In this document: positions 18,604-26,732 of the stretch, piece after piece
Layout of the letters: each line of letters begins with the position of its first letter
Position numbering within the stretch: position 1 is the stretch's first letter
NCBI RefSeq assembly: GCF_005166025.1
Contig: NZ_CP028923.1
Location: 1,111,001 to 1,175,000 of the forward strand
Length of the DNA stretch: 64,000 bases
Source: Mangrovivirga cuniculi
GTDB taxonomy: Bacteria > Bacteroidota > Bacteroidia > Cytophagales > Cyclobacteriaceae
Direction of reading: 5' to 3'
The notes under the pieces: generated by a model
The model's database searches: none
Seen by the model: only the letters and a program-made list of their open reading frames with translations
Told to the model about the DNA's origin: nothing
Translations under genes and position numbers: made by a program

Positions 18604-18995
18604 AGACAGGTGGTTTTATTTCAATGTTACCCCCATTTTTTATCAATTTCCTGTCAGCAATGCGGCAAAACTTACCGATATGTGATATATTTCCTGTTTT
18701 ATGAAATGTTTTTACACTTCATTTAAAAATTGTCTTTTTCTAAGGAATAGATCTTTTTGATAACTTTTAATCATGCATAAAGTATTGGTTTTCAGGTTTG
18801 TAGCTAGCTATTAAGGTCGGGAGCTTTAATTGTGTAGAGGATTGAGGCAGTATAGCAGCCATGCTTAAATTGAATAAATTTGAGAATTTTGAAGGTAAAC
18901 CCCCAGGTAATAAATTTTAGAAAATTCAAAAATTTTGAGGTTTTGAATCTTTTATGAAGATGATTTGATGATAATTAAAAAATAATCTTACATGA
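18604..18995. other. 392-base non-coding gap
   Basis: No supported gene. It holds the upstream region of the small minus-strand gene and the 3' side of the WG-repeat gene. ATTCAAAA (18924-18931) and TTTTGAAT (18941-18948) form an 8-bp hairpin that could be a weak terminator for the WG-repeat gene. I see nothing else. Confidence 0.5.
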
Positions 18996-21521
18996 TTAAT
19001 CGCACAGAATTCTTTCTGAAGAGTCAATGTCGGAGGTTTCTTCTTTTAGCAATTTCCCTTTGTTATTAACATATTTGATTAATCTGTAACCAGCATCTTC
19101 ATAATCTTTATAAGCAAAAAATACTATCTCTTCTTTACTACCTCGAAATTCGATTCCCGTAAAGTCAAGTTGTTCGGTGGTTACACTGTTTATCGAGGAG
19201 GCGGCTCCATATCCATTTTCAGTTAGAAAAATAGCCAGCCGCTCATTATTATCATTATTAAGGTCATGAATTCTAATCGTTTTAGCTACCAATCCTACTG
19301 AATCATCTTGAATTATATCCCATAATGTCCATCTGAAATTATTTTTAATCCAAACTGTAGAGTCATTCCATGATTTTAAGTCTTCTGCATCAGAACGGTA
19401 AAAAAGCGATCCGTCGGTATTAAGTATATAGTGATATCTCCCGAACTGTGTGATCACCCTGGTTCCGTCTTTAACCGGAAGTTTTGAATACCTTGGCGCT
19501 ACAACTTTATAATTTTTAGTATTTATCCAGCCAAATTTTCCATCTCGAACTACGACCAGGTTATTTTCATCTAGTTTTTGGAATCCATCGTAATTACCAG
19601 GAAGAAGTGTTTTACCTCCAAGGGTTTTAAGCATATAGTTTCCCGAGGTAAACATTATCGAGATAATCGAATCGCTCAGTATTGAGTAGCTCTTTCCATC
19701 TCCACTGAAAACCTGATCTCCGGCAGCATTATACACTACTTGTCTTCTGCCTTTATAAGATATCAGGGCCTGATCATTTTCTTTTTTACCGGAGGTGGAG
19801 ATCAATTTAAAGCCCGTACCTGAGGCAAAAGTCATAGATTCTTTGTTGTTAAAGTAAACTACCGGTTTTTCATCTGTTAAAGTAATCAGAAAGTTTTCAC
19901 CCAGAATATATGAAGAGTCTATTTCAAGATTTAAGGGAGCTGACCACTTTTTATTGTACACGACTGTGCTCGTGTCATTTTTAGCCAGTAGCCATTTCTC
20001 ACTATTTACCAGTTTGTTATACGGGTCAGTATAATTTTGCATGTTATCATAAGCGAGTCTGTAGCCCTGTTTATCTTTAACTACTATACCAAAAGGAGTG
20101 TCATAGATCTTATTTTCAGCTGGCGATTTTAACCACTGCAGGTTTTCATTGAGCACACCAAATTGCCTGTTCTCATTTTCTATAATTAGCGTCGAATCAT
20201 TAGCCAGTTCATAATCGTATACGTTTCTGATCCAGGGAAAAAAATCCGTTTTAATCTTAGGCAACATCGAGACGTGACTCACTCTCAGTTTGTCATCTGT
20301 TTCATGAAATATAAAGTCCTTTTCAGAGTAAAGATCTCCATCTTCGATTGTCATTAAAAGAGCACCTAGGAGGGATCTGAATTCTATTAAGCCCGATTTT
20401 CTGGCTGCAATAAAATTTTTATGAGGAAAGAAAATCTCATCGTAAATGGGAGGAAGAATGATAGAACCATCAGAAAGTAAGAGACCGCTTTTCCCATTTT
20501 GAACAAAAGAAATGTAGGCAGGCGAAAGTTCATTAATATCTTCTGAAGGCCCACGGAAAACAAAATTTCCGGAACGATTGACAACAGCTGTAGCTTCACC
20601 TATGTAACCAATAATATATTTTGATTTATACCCATTACAATTATCAGATGATTCCAGTCGATCAAAAATTGGCGGTACAGTATATACGCCTTGAGAATTG
20701 ATCAACCCGATTTTTTGGTTTTGTGCTATGGGAAATAACAAATCAGATTCAGAAGCTTCGTCATAGTGTGATTTGACGATCAATTTTGCTTTTTGAGCAG
20801 ATTTAAGTTCCGGATATTCATTTGCCAGATAGGCCAGCTTTTCTTTAGAACCAGAAATAGTAATTAGGTCCGTTAGTTTGTTTTCAACCTCCTGCTTATA
20901 TGGACTATTCGGATTTTTTCTCAGGAAATTTGCGTATTCTTCTTCTGAAAATTCGGTAAAGTGCTGGCTAAAAGCTAGATCAGCCTGGCGTCTTTTGATA
21001 TTGCTTATGTATTGGCTATTTGGGAACCACCTCTTGAAATTATTGTATGCAGAGTCGGTATGAGTAGCAATAGCAGTATTATAAGCCCAGTCTTCCCAAA
21101 GATTTTTTGCCTGTGAGGCATAGGGTTGGGTATTGTGAATAGTAAGAAAATTTAAAAACCTGTTTTGAGAATGTGGAGGGTTTAATTGCTCATAGGCCAG
21201 GGAGTCGATTCGGATTTTCAAGCTATCGGGATGAACTTCTTCACTAAGTTTAGATTCTTCAGTAGCGATGTTGAGGTACTTGCTCAACATTGATGCTGCA
21301 CTATCCAGGTAATTGAGATTTTCCAGATGAACCCACTGAAGATAATAAGCTGTGGCAAGTTTAGTTTCGGGATCGTCGGGATCCTTTTCATTTATTTTCA
21401 GGACATAGTCTTTTGCCTTGGCTGTATCGGCTTTTTCGACCAGTTTGAAAATTCTGTTTTGCGCTGAAACAGAAAAAGATAGAGTAACAAGTAGTATAAA
21501 AAATAGCTGGCGTATCATCAT
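18996..21521 (-). CDS. exported WG-repeat protein with N-terminal TPR-like region
   Basis: 841 residues with signal peptide (LFFILLVTLSFSVSAQ). The first 250 residues are helical repeats with Tyr/Ala spacing typical of TPR-like arrays (for example DPETKLATAYYLQWVHLENL). Then come degenerate WG-type repeats in which a glycine-rich strand pair precedes a PxYD element: QKIGLINSQGVYTVPPIFD, GKSGLLLSDGSIILPPIYD, GKFGWINTKNYKVVAPRYS. Such proteins are common and uncharacterised in Bacteroidota; binding of proteins or peptides at the surface is plausible. It stands alone, between a gap and the tRNA. Confidence 0.75.
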   Translation of the reverse strand: MMIRQLFFILLVTLSFSVSAQNRIFKLVEKADTAKAKDYVLKINEKDPDDPETKLATAYYLQWVHLENLNYLDSAASMLSKYLNIATEESKLSEEVHPDSLKIRIDSLAYEQLNPPHSQNRFLNFLTIHNTQPYASQAKNLWEDWAYNTAIATHTDSAYNNFKRWFPNSQYISNIKRRQADLAFSQHFTEFSEEEYANFLRKNPNSPYKQEVENKLTDLITISGSKEKLAYLANEYPELKSAQKAKLIVKSHYDEASESDLLFPIAQNQKIGLINSQGVYTVPPIFDRLESSDNCNGYKSKYIIGYIGEATAVVNRSGNFVFRGPSEDINELSPAYISFVQNGKSGLLLSDGSIILPPIYDEIFFPHKNFIAARKSGLIEFRSLLGALLMTIEDGDLYSEKDFIFHETDDKLRVSHVSMLPKIKTDFFPWIRNVYDYELANDSTLIIENENRQFGVLNENLQWLKSPAENKIYDTPFGIVVKDKQGYRLAYDNMQNYTDPYNKLVNSEKWLLAKNDTSTVVYNKKWSAPLNLEIDSSYILGENFLITLTDEKPVVYFNNKESMTFASGTGFKLISTSGKKENDQALISYKGRRQVVYNAAGDQVFSGDGKSYSILSDSIISIMFTSGNYMLKTLGGKTLLPGNYDGFQKLDENNLVVVRDGKFGWINTKNYKVVAPRYSKLPVKDGTRVITQFGRYHYILNTDGSLFYRSDAEDLKSWNDSTVWIKNNFRWTLWDIIQDDSVGLVAKTIRIHDLNNDNNERLAIFLTENGYGAASSINSVTTEQLDFTGIEFRGSKEEIVFFAYKDYEDAGYRLIKYVNNKGKLLKEETSDIDSSERILCD

Positions 21522-21652
21522 TCTTGGTTTAAGATTCGATGAAAGGATAAAGCTAATATTTTTAAGATAATAATACGATAAATTGCAATTAAGCTTGCGA
21601 AAATGGGGTAAGAATACAGATATTTACTCCGAAAATACTATTTGAATTTGTT

Positions 21653-21727
21653 CGGGGCGTAGCGCAGCCCGGTTAGCGCGTTCGTCTGGGGGGCGAGAGG
21701 TCGCTGGTTCGAATCCAGTCGCCCCGA
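21653..21727 (+). tRNA. tRNA-Pro, anticodon GGG
   Basis: The acceptor stem CGGGGCG pairs with CGCCCCG, followed by discriminator A. The D arm is GCGC...GCGC. The anticodon stem TTCGT/GCGAG has loop CTGGGGG, anticodon GGG at 21688-21690. The T arm is GCTGG-TTCGAAT-CCAGT. The C1-G72 start is typical of proline tRNAs. The 3' CCA is not encoded. It reads CCC and CCU codons. The repeat-rich patch begins immediately after it. Confidence 0.95.
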
Positions 21728-22306
21728 CAATGAAAACCCAACATGGAAGTGTTGGGTTTAGTTGTTTAAAGGCACAAGCCAAGTTATACTTGAGCTTGTG
21801 CCTTTAAACAACTAAACATTCCCGCGGTAGCGGGAAGAGGTTTTCATTAGCAACACCCCACCCCTGGATGGCCGCCAGGCAATCCAGTCACTAAAGCTCC
21901 ATTTGAGTATTTAATTCACAGAGAAATATATCGCGGTAGCGGGGATACTGGATCAAAATAATTTTCATGAAACAGCCTTAAAATTAAATATTCTTATATT
22001 CGCGTTTGAAATGAATGAAAAATTCGCTTTATGACAACTGCACAAGAGAATTCTTGCGCCAGGTAGAGAACAGGGATTAATCATTGTAGAATGACCGAGT
22101 CACAGACTCTGCATTTCATATAAAAGTTTGAAGTTGTCCTGCCGAACACTCCAAACAGCGGGGGTATAATATTTATTCTTATATTTAGATTTTAAATTAG
22201 GTGAAAAATTTAATTAAGGTCATTGGGAAAACAGGAACACTCCAAACAGCAAGGGTAGAAAAAAAGAGCTGTAGAAAAAATCAGATGGAAATTCAAAGAT
22301 TGAATC
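21728..22306. other. non-coding, repeat-rich gap after tRNA-Pro
   Basis: 579 bases without a supported gene. Besides the palindromic element it holds a 12-base repeat, CGCGGTAGCGGG, at 21823-21834 and 21932-21943. A 16-base repeat, GAACACTCCAAACAGC, lies at 22144-22159 and 22235-22250. An imperfect repeat of about 35 bases, beginning ATTCTTATATT and ending GAAAAATT, lies at 21990-22024 and 22175-22210. The pattern suggests partial duplication of an old mobile or REP-type sequence. Confidence 0.6.
21730..21847. repeat. nested palindromic element behind tRNA-Pro
   Basis: The outer inverted repeat is ATGAAAACC (21730-21738) and GGTTTTCAT (21839-21847). Inside are a 9-bp hairpin, AACCCAACA/TGTTGGGTT (21735-21758), then a perfect 24-bp inverted repeat (21756-21779 with 21794-21817). 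The loop of the latter itself folds as CAAGT-TAT-ACTTG with one bulged A. A third hairpin, TCCCGC-GGTA-GCGGGA (21820-21835), follows. No long T run follows the first hairpin, so this is not a plain terminator. The layout resembles a MITE or REP-like element; no transposase is near. Confidence 0.7.
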
Positions 22307-22777
22307 ATGGTAATTGGTAACCCAAATTCTTTCGCAATAAAAAGTGAGGTAACAAAAAACACTAACTTTACCTTTGGTAAGGTAGAATTAATATTAGATA
22401 ATTTTAAAATAGGATATTATGATGAAGAAGTGATTATTGGTTCATTTATTCATCAATTAAACAAATTAAAATTTTTACCTGTTTTACAGCTTAAGTTTGA
22501 AAATGATCTCGAGGGTCTAATAAATAAAGTATATCAAAATGAAGATGGTGAATACGATTACACAATGTTAAGCTTAACAGAATCTTTTGATGATTTTCTA
22601 ATTAGAGCATTTAGAGTTGAAGATGAAATTTGCATTATTTGGCAATTATATGAAGATCCTTTTCATAACTATCCTAATCAGGGTGAAATGTCAAAATTAC
22701 ATCTGAAAAAAGTTAAATTAGATGAGTTTTTAAATTTTATTGATGAATTCAGTGATTGGTATGAATCACATAATTGA
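22307..22777 (+). CDS. orphan Imm42-like immunity family protein
   Basis: 156 residues, acidic, no signal peptide. The start MVIGNPNSFAI and the strand pattern that follows fit the Imm42-type immunity proteins, which begin with a G(D/N)PxxFAI motif and protect against polymorphic toxins. The C-terminal part has YDYTMLSLTESFDDFLIRAF and a Trp-Tyr end. No toxin gene lies next to it. The gene is very AT-rich and sits in the repeat patch behind tRNA-Pro, which suggests transfer. The family call is from motif memory and needs a profile search. Confidence 0.5.
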   Translation: MVIGNPNSFAIKSEVTKNTNFTFGKVELILDNFKIGYYDEEVIIGSFIHQLNKLKFLPVLQLKFENDLEGLINKVYQNEDGEYDYTMLSLTESFDDFLIRAFRVEDEICIIWQLYEDPFHNYPNQGEMSKLHLKKVKLDEFLNFIDEFSDWYESHN

Positions 22778-23057
22778 TATTTAAAGCTCTGATTATTAGA
22801 ATAAGGTACTGAACATATATCAAGATTGTTACATCCTATAGATAGTCTTTTACTCGCATGAGTGTCTTTTTTGGGATAATGTGTCTCGATAAAAAACTAT
22901 TTCCCATATCATTGAGGTAGATTCCGAAGTTGTTTGACAGGAGATTTAAGTGGAAATAAAAGGGTCATTAAAAGTGGAATGGTAATAATAGTCATACTTT
23001 TTTTGCTACACTCGCCAGGAGGAGTTTACCATAGTAATTGTCGATTAAAAGAGAATC

Positions 23058-23438
23058 ATGAAGAAATTTTTAATAATAAGCTTAATCTCAATTTTTCTGA
23101 TAAGCTCCATCCTATTAATAAGGGTTAAGCCAACATTTTACTTAGGAATTCCAAATCCATCTGAGTCAATAGATTTAACTCTTTAAATAGATGATAATAT
23201 TATTTATAATGATAGTTTAAAATTTTACCCATGGAAGTATATTGTATTGGAGGAAAATATGAAAATTGGATTTCATAAATTATCAATTTCTTCTAAAGCT
23301 GCAGATTTGAAAGTTGAAGAGGAAATTTTCATTTTAGTAAATCAGCATATTGTAATTGAGTATTTCCCAAAAGAATCACTGGACTATAAAAATCGGTTCT
23401 TTATTAGAAATAGAATTTTCCCATTTCATCCAGATTAA
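23058..23438 (+). pseudogene. membrane-anchored small protein interrupted by an in-frame stop
   Basis: The ATG at 23058 opens a good N-terminal anchor (KKFLIISLISIFLISSILLI) and reads 42 codons to TAA at 23184-23186. The same frame continues without a break for 83 more codons, with protein-like sequence (IDDNIIYNDSLKFYPWKYIV, then VLEENMKIGFHKL), to 23438. One base change (AAA to TAA, restoring TLKIDD) would explain it. The family is unknown. It lies in the accessory patch and its end touches the next gene's start. Confidence 0.6.
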
Positions 23439-24277
23439 TGATTAACTGTAAATTCATAATGCCTTTTTTAAAAATATATACCACCAAAACCAGTATAATT
23501 TTTATTCTCCTTCTTTTGAGCAATTGGGTGAAAGCACAGGACTGCCAAAACCTGACTCCTCAGGATTTGAACCAGATACAAAACTATGCCGAAGCTATCG
23601 TGCCTATTGTTTTATTCAAATTACATCCTGCTCCAGCAAATGATGATGAACGCCAGGAAAGACTCGACTCTCTTAATTTCCATGATTACACGGCCTATGT
23701 AGAATTGCTCAACAATGTCGGGGCTTTTATCAATAATACTTCTCAGGAACAACAGGTTTGTTTTTATAAAATTGCTGATAATACCACCGTTAATTCATGG
23801 ATTAGCTTTATTTATCGGAAGAATGCTCCGACCAGCGAGTCACTGTCACCGGAATTTCAAAAAGGAATTGGCATTCTGGCTGAAATCAACCAGGGGGTAA
23901 TTGATCCGTTTCGTTCTACCGAGCAATACCTGTTGACTGTTAAAGGACTCCTGGCATACACTTTCGCAAAAGAAAAAGCAGGGGGTAGAATCCGAATGTT
24001 GCTGGGACCATCTTTATATTATTCGAAGCAGGAGGTAGATGTTTTTCTCACCACCAGGGCGGAAGTGCGTATCTTTGATATTAAGGCAGATCCGGTATCA
24101 CTTGGAACTGTTAAATTCTTGTTAGAAGGAAGTACTGATCTAGATGGGCTTTGGATTGCTGGTCCGGGTATCGGACTTGAGTTTCCTCAGTTTGGTATTC
24201 AATTACTTCATCAATGGCGTACCGGATCAGCAAGTAATCAGTTAGAATTGGGTATTTCCTACCGGTTTTTAAATTAA
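23438..24277 (+). CDS. exported protein, probable outer-membrane association
   Basis: 279 residues; a start at 23459 (MPFLKIYTTKTS) is equally possible and gives a neater signal peptide (IIFILLLLSNWVKAQ). The mature N-terminal half is helical (LTPQDLNQIQNYAEAIVPIV). The C-terminal 110 residues alternate as strands with glycine turns and end ELGISYRFLN, a barrel-like C-terminus. No named family. It lies 7 bases upstream of the patatin gene, so the two are probably co-transcribed. Confidence 0.65.
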   Translation: MINCKFIMPFLKIYTTKTSIIFILLLLSNWVKAQDCQNLTPQDLNQIQNYAEAIVPIVLFKLHPAPANDDERQERLDSLNFHDYTAYVELLNNVGAFINNTSQEQQVCFYKIADNTTVNSWISFIYRKNAPTSESLSPEFQKGIGILAEINQGVIDPFRSTEQYLLTVKGLLAYTFAKEKAGGRIRMLLGPSLYYSKQEVDVFLTTRAEVRIFDIKADPVSLGTVKFLLEGSTDLDGLWIAGPGIGLEFPQFGIQLLHQWRTGSASNQLELGISYRFLN

Positions 24278-24284
24278 TCAGATC

Positions 24285-25190
24285 ATGAAAAGAGCTTTAA
24301 TTACAAGTGGTGGAGGGGCAAAAGGTGCTTTTACTGTCGGTGCGCTTTCTTATATCTTTGAAAATAATCTGGGTGATTTTGATATCATTAGTGGTACCAG
24401 TACTGGTTCGCTTATTGCGGTGTTTGCAGCTATAAAGGATATTGAGACACTGAAAGATGTTTATACGAATGTTGTAGATGATGATATAATTGCCAGAACA
24501 AACCTGGTACGACAGCTTCAACAAGGTGAACCATATCTATTGGAGACCTATCCACTGAAGCAACTTATTAACGAGAAAGTTACAGAAAATGTCTTTCAGC
24601 AAGTCATGAGTGGGAATACAACTCTTTGTCTGACCGCGGTTAGTCTTCAAACGGGGAAACCCTATATTTTTACTACCAAAGATATAACTGTCCCTGATGG
24701 ATATGAAATGAAAATGATTGAGAGCTTATCTGAACTAAAAGATGCCATGTTAGCAAGTAGTAGTCAGGGAGGATTTTTACCGCCTGTTAATGTTGATGGC
24801 AAACAAATGGTGGATGGGGGCCATTGGACGGTTGTTCCCTCGGCAGCGGCTGTCGCACAAAATCCTGATGAAATTATAGTTCTAAGTAACAATCCTCGCG
24901 ATCTGTTTCCGGGTGAATCTCAATACACCAGTGTTATAAATACAATTTTACGGGTTATTACTATTTTTCTGCATCGGGTCAAAACCAGTGATTATAAGGT
25001 CATTGAAGATTATATAGAGGAGACTGGTAAAAAAGTACATTATATTGAGCCTGACACAAACCTCGATGAAGAAAACCCCACAGGTTTACGTTTTGATAGG
25101 TTTTTGATGACGTTATGGCGAAGTCAGGGTGAGCAAAAAGCCAAAGAAGTGTTTTCAGAATCCTCTGACGGAGGTGGTCTAGTCACTTAA
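24285..25190 (+). CDS. patatin-like phospholipase
   Basis: 301 residues. The patatin catalytic set is complete: the oxyanion loop GGGAKG (residues 9-14), nucleophile S39 in GTSTGS, and the dyad aspartate in VDGGHW. It is expected to cleave acyl chains from phospholipids. No signal peptide is seen, so it acts in the cytoplasm or at the inner face of the membrane. It follows the exported protein gene by 7 bases. No toxin-secretion or defence partner (such as a CD-NTase) is adjacent, so a housekeeping lipid role is more likely than a CBASS effector. Confidence 0.88.
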   Translation: MKRALITSGGGAKGAFTVGALSYIFENNLGDFDIISGTSTGSLIAVFAAIKDIETLKDVYTNVVDDDIIARTNLVRQLQQGEPYLLETYPLKQLINEKVTENVFQQVMSGNTTLCLTAVSLQTGKPYIFTTKDITVPDGYEMKMIESLSELKDAMLASSSQGGFLPPVNVDGKQMVDGGHWTVVPSAAAVAQNPDEIIVLSNNPRDLFPGESQYTSVINTILRVITIFLHRVKTSDYKVIEDYIEETGKKVHYIEPDTNLDEENPTGLRFDRFLMTLWRSQGEQKAKEVFSESSDGGGLVT

Positions 25191-25285
25191 ATAATCATAT
25201 TTTGAAAAATACTCCTATCTTTTAACTTAAATAATATTGTAATTTAAAGGTCTGAAAAACCTTTAAATGATAAACCTTGAGCCTT

Positions 25286-25930
25286 ATGCAGCTGAAATCG
25301 ATATTTGTAGGAAAACCAAAGGAGGTGATGTATAATGGCAAAATCATTTCTACAGGGATATTTAAAAACGAAATTTCAGGTGCTGTCAAAGTAAATAAAT
25401 ACAACCTCGAAGGTGATAAGCAGGCAGACCTGACTGTTCATGGAGGTGAAAATAAGGCCGTTTATGCCTATCCTGTCGAACATTATGAGTTTTGGAAAAA
25501 AATAAGGCCTGATCTCCAATTTGAGCCAGGTGTTTTCGGTGAAAATTTGTCTGTTTCGGGCCTGTTTGAAGGAGAGGTTAATGTTGGTGATCAATATAAA
25601 ATTGGTACAGCAGTTCTATCAGTAACCACGCCCAGATTACCTTGTTTTAAGCTGGGTATTAGAATGAACGATACCAAAATCATAAAGGATTTTATGGATG
25701 CTGAGCGTAGTGGATTCTACTTTAAAGTAATTAAAGAAGGTGTTATTAATCCTGGAGATAAAATCGAACTGATACATCAGGACTCATATGGCCTGACTAT
25801 TTGTGACCTGGTTAAACTTCATACAACCGAAAAAACTAACAGTGAATTGTTACTAAAGGCAATTGAAGCTCCTGAACTTCAAGATGACTGGAAAGAAAAA
25901 TTTGCTGAAAAGCTAAATGAGCTTAACTAA
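25286..25930 (+). CDS. MOSC domain protein, YiiM-like
   Basis: 214 residues from the ATG at 25286; an upstream TTG is open but not needed. The MOSC fold is shown by VGKPKEV, LTVHGGENKAVYAYP, PGVFGENLSV and the conserved cysteine region PRLPCFKLGIR. Related proteins transfer sulfur or bind molybdenum cofactor; E. coli YiiM takes part in reducing N-hydroxylated compounds. No molybdenum-cofactor genes are near. Confidence 0.88.
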   Translation: MQLKSIFVGKPKEVMYNGKIISTGIFKNEISGAVKVNKYNLEGDKQADLTVHGGENKAVYAYPVEHYEFWKKIRPDLQFEPGVFGENLSVSGLFEGEVNVGDQYKIGTAVLSVTTPRLPCFKLGIRMNDTKIIKDFMDAERSGFYFKVIKEGVINPGDKIELIHQDSYGLTICDLVKLHTTEKTNSELLLKAIEAPELQDDWKEKFAEKLNELN

Positions 25931-25939
25931 AAGGAGTTT

Positions 25940-26713
25940 TCATTCATTAATATTAGATTCAATGGATTTTAAAATAAAATCCATCTCCTCTAATAAAGGT
26001 TGGTAGTGAGATTCTTCGGTAGCCAGGCTCGTTAATATGAATATGAGCAGGTTATTTTCAAATTCTTTGTCAGATAAAATATCAAGGTTGCTTATGTTGT
26101 TTTTTCTTGATTGAATGCCTAAGTCTCCTTTTGAAATCCCGGAATCGTCAAAAACTCTCATAATACTATAATTTTTTCTAAAAGTGTCAAGAACACTTTT
26201 TCTTTGTTCTGCCAGATCATCTTCTTGTTTAGAGATATCTTCAATAGTTGAAAGGTAATTTGTCAATTGAATTCTCAGATTGTTATCCGAAATATCTCTT
26301 AAGCTCCCCGAATTAATCATTTCATACAAAAGAGAATTATTCGGGTTAAAAGAAATATCGTATGCAAAAGAATTAAAAAGAATTAGCGAAAAGTCTTTTT
26401 CATTTATTTTTATGGAAGAGTCATTCATCAAATTTACAAGATCACGAGCTCCCAGATAATTAATTCGATTAACCCTGATTAGTTCACTGAGTTTCCTTTT
26501 ACTCGTGGTGAATTCTTTTTTTAGTCCTTTGAGATATAGTTGTTCTTTTCTGGCTTTATCATAGCTTATATTTTTGTTATTAATTGCCAAGGCGATCAAG
26601 ATCCCAATTACCAATAATACAATTTCACCCAAAGCATAGGAAATATACTTTTTCAGGTTCTTACCATCGAGTAAATTTTTTCTTATCGATCTGAATATCC
26701 TCATAATAATCAA
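25940..26713 (-). CDS. DUF6090 family membrane-anchored protein
   Basis: 257 residues. The start has the family hallmark: a basic segment (FRSIRKNLLDGKNLKKYISY), then ALGEIVLLVIGILIALAINN, a single span. The remainder is a helical, charged soluble domain. Found throughout Bacteroidota; function unknown. It lies 19 bases downstream of the cyclase gene on the same strand, so the two are probably co-transcribed. Confidence 0.78.
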   Translation of the reverse strand: MIIMRIFRSIRKNLLDGKNLKKYISYALGEIVLLVIGILIALAINNKNISYDKARKEQLYLKGLKKEFTTSKRKLSELIRVNRINYLGARDLVNLMNDSSIKINEKDFSLILFNSFAYDISFNPNNSLLYEMINSGSLRDISDNNLRIQLTNYLSTIEDISKQEDDLAEQRKSVLDTFRKNYSIMRVFDDSGISKGDLGIQSRKNNISNLDILSDKEFENNLLIFILTSLATEESHYQPLLEEMDFILKSIESNINE

Positions 26714-26732
26714 TTATAATATCTAAAATTTC

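Noticed and set aside
22934..23128. Plus-strand frame of 64 codons with a hydrophobic stretch
   Set aside because: It starts with TTG and its second half overlaps, in another frame, the much better anchored gene at 23058.
21653..24277. Integrated island bounded by a duplicated tRNA-Pro 3' end
   Set aside because: I found no second copy of the T-arm/acceptor sequence and no integrase in the window; only a 9-base chance match (AATCCAGTC) near 21890.
24285..25190. Patatin as an effector of a CBASS-type defence system
   Set aside because: No CD-NTase, E1/E2 or JAB gene is adjacent; the upstream neighbour is an exported barrel-like protein.
25315..25330. Strong ribosome site AAAGGAGGTGATG inside the MOSC gene, as an alternative start
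   Set aside because: The ATG is too close to it, and the 14 residues before it (VGKPKEV) belong to the conserved family start.
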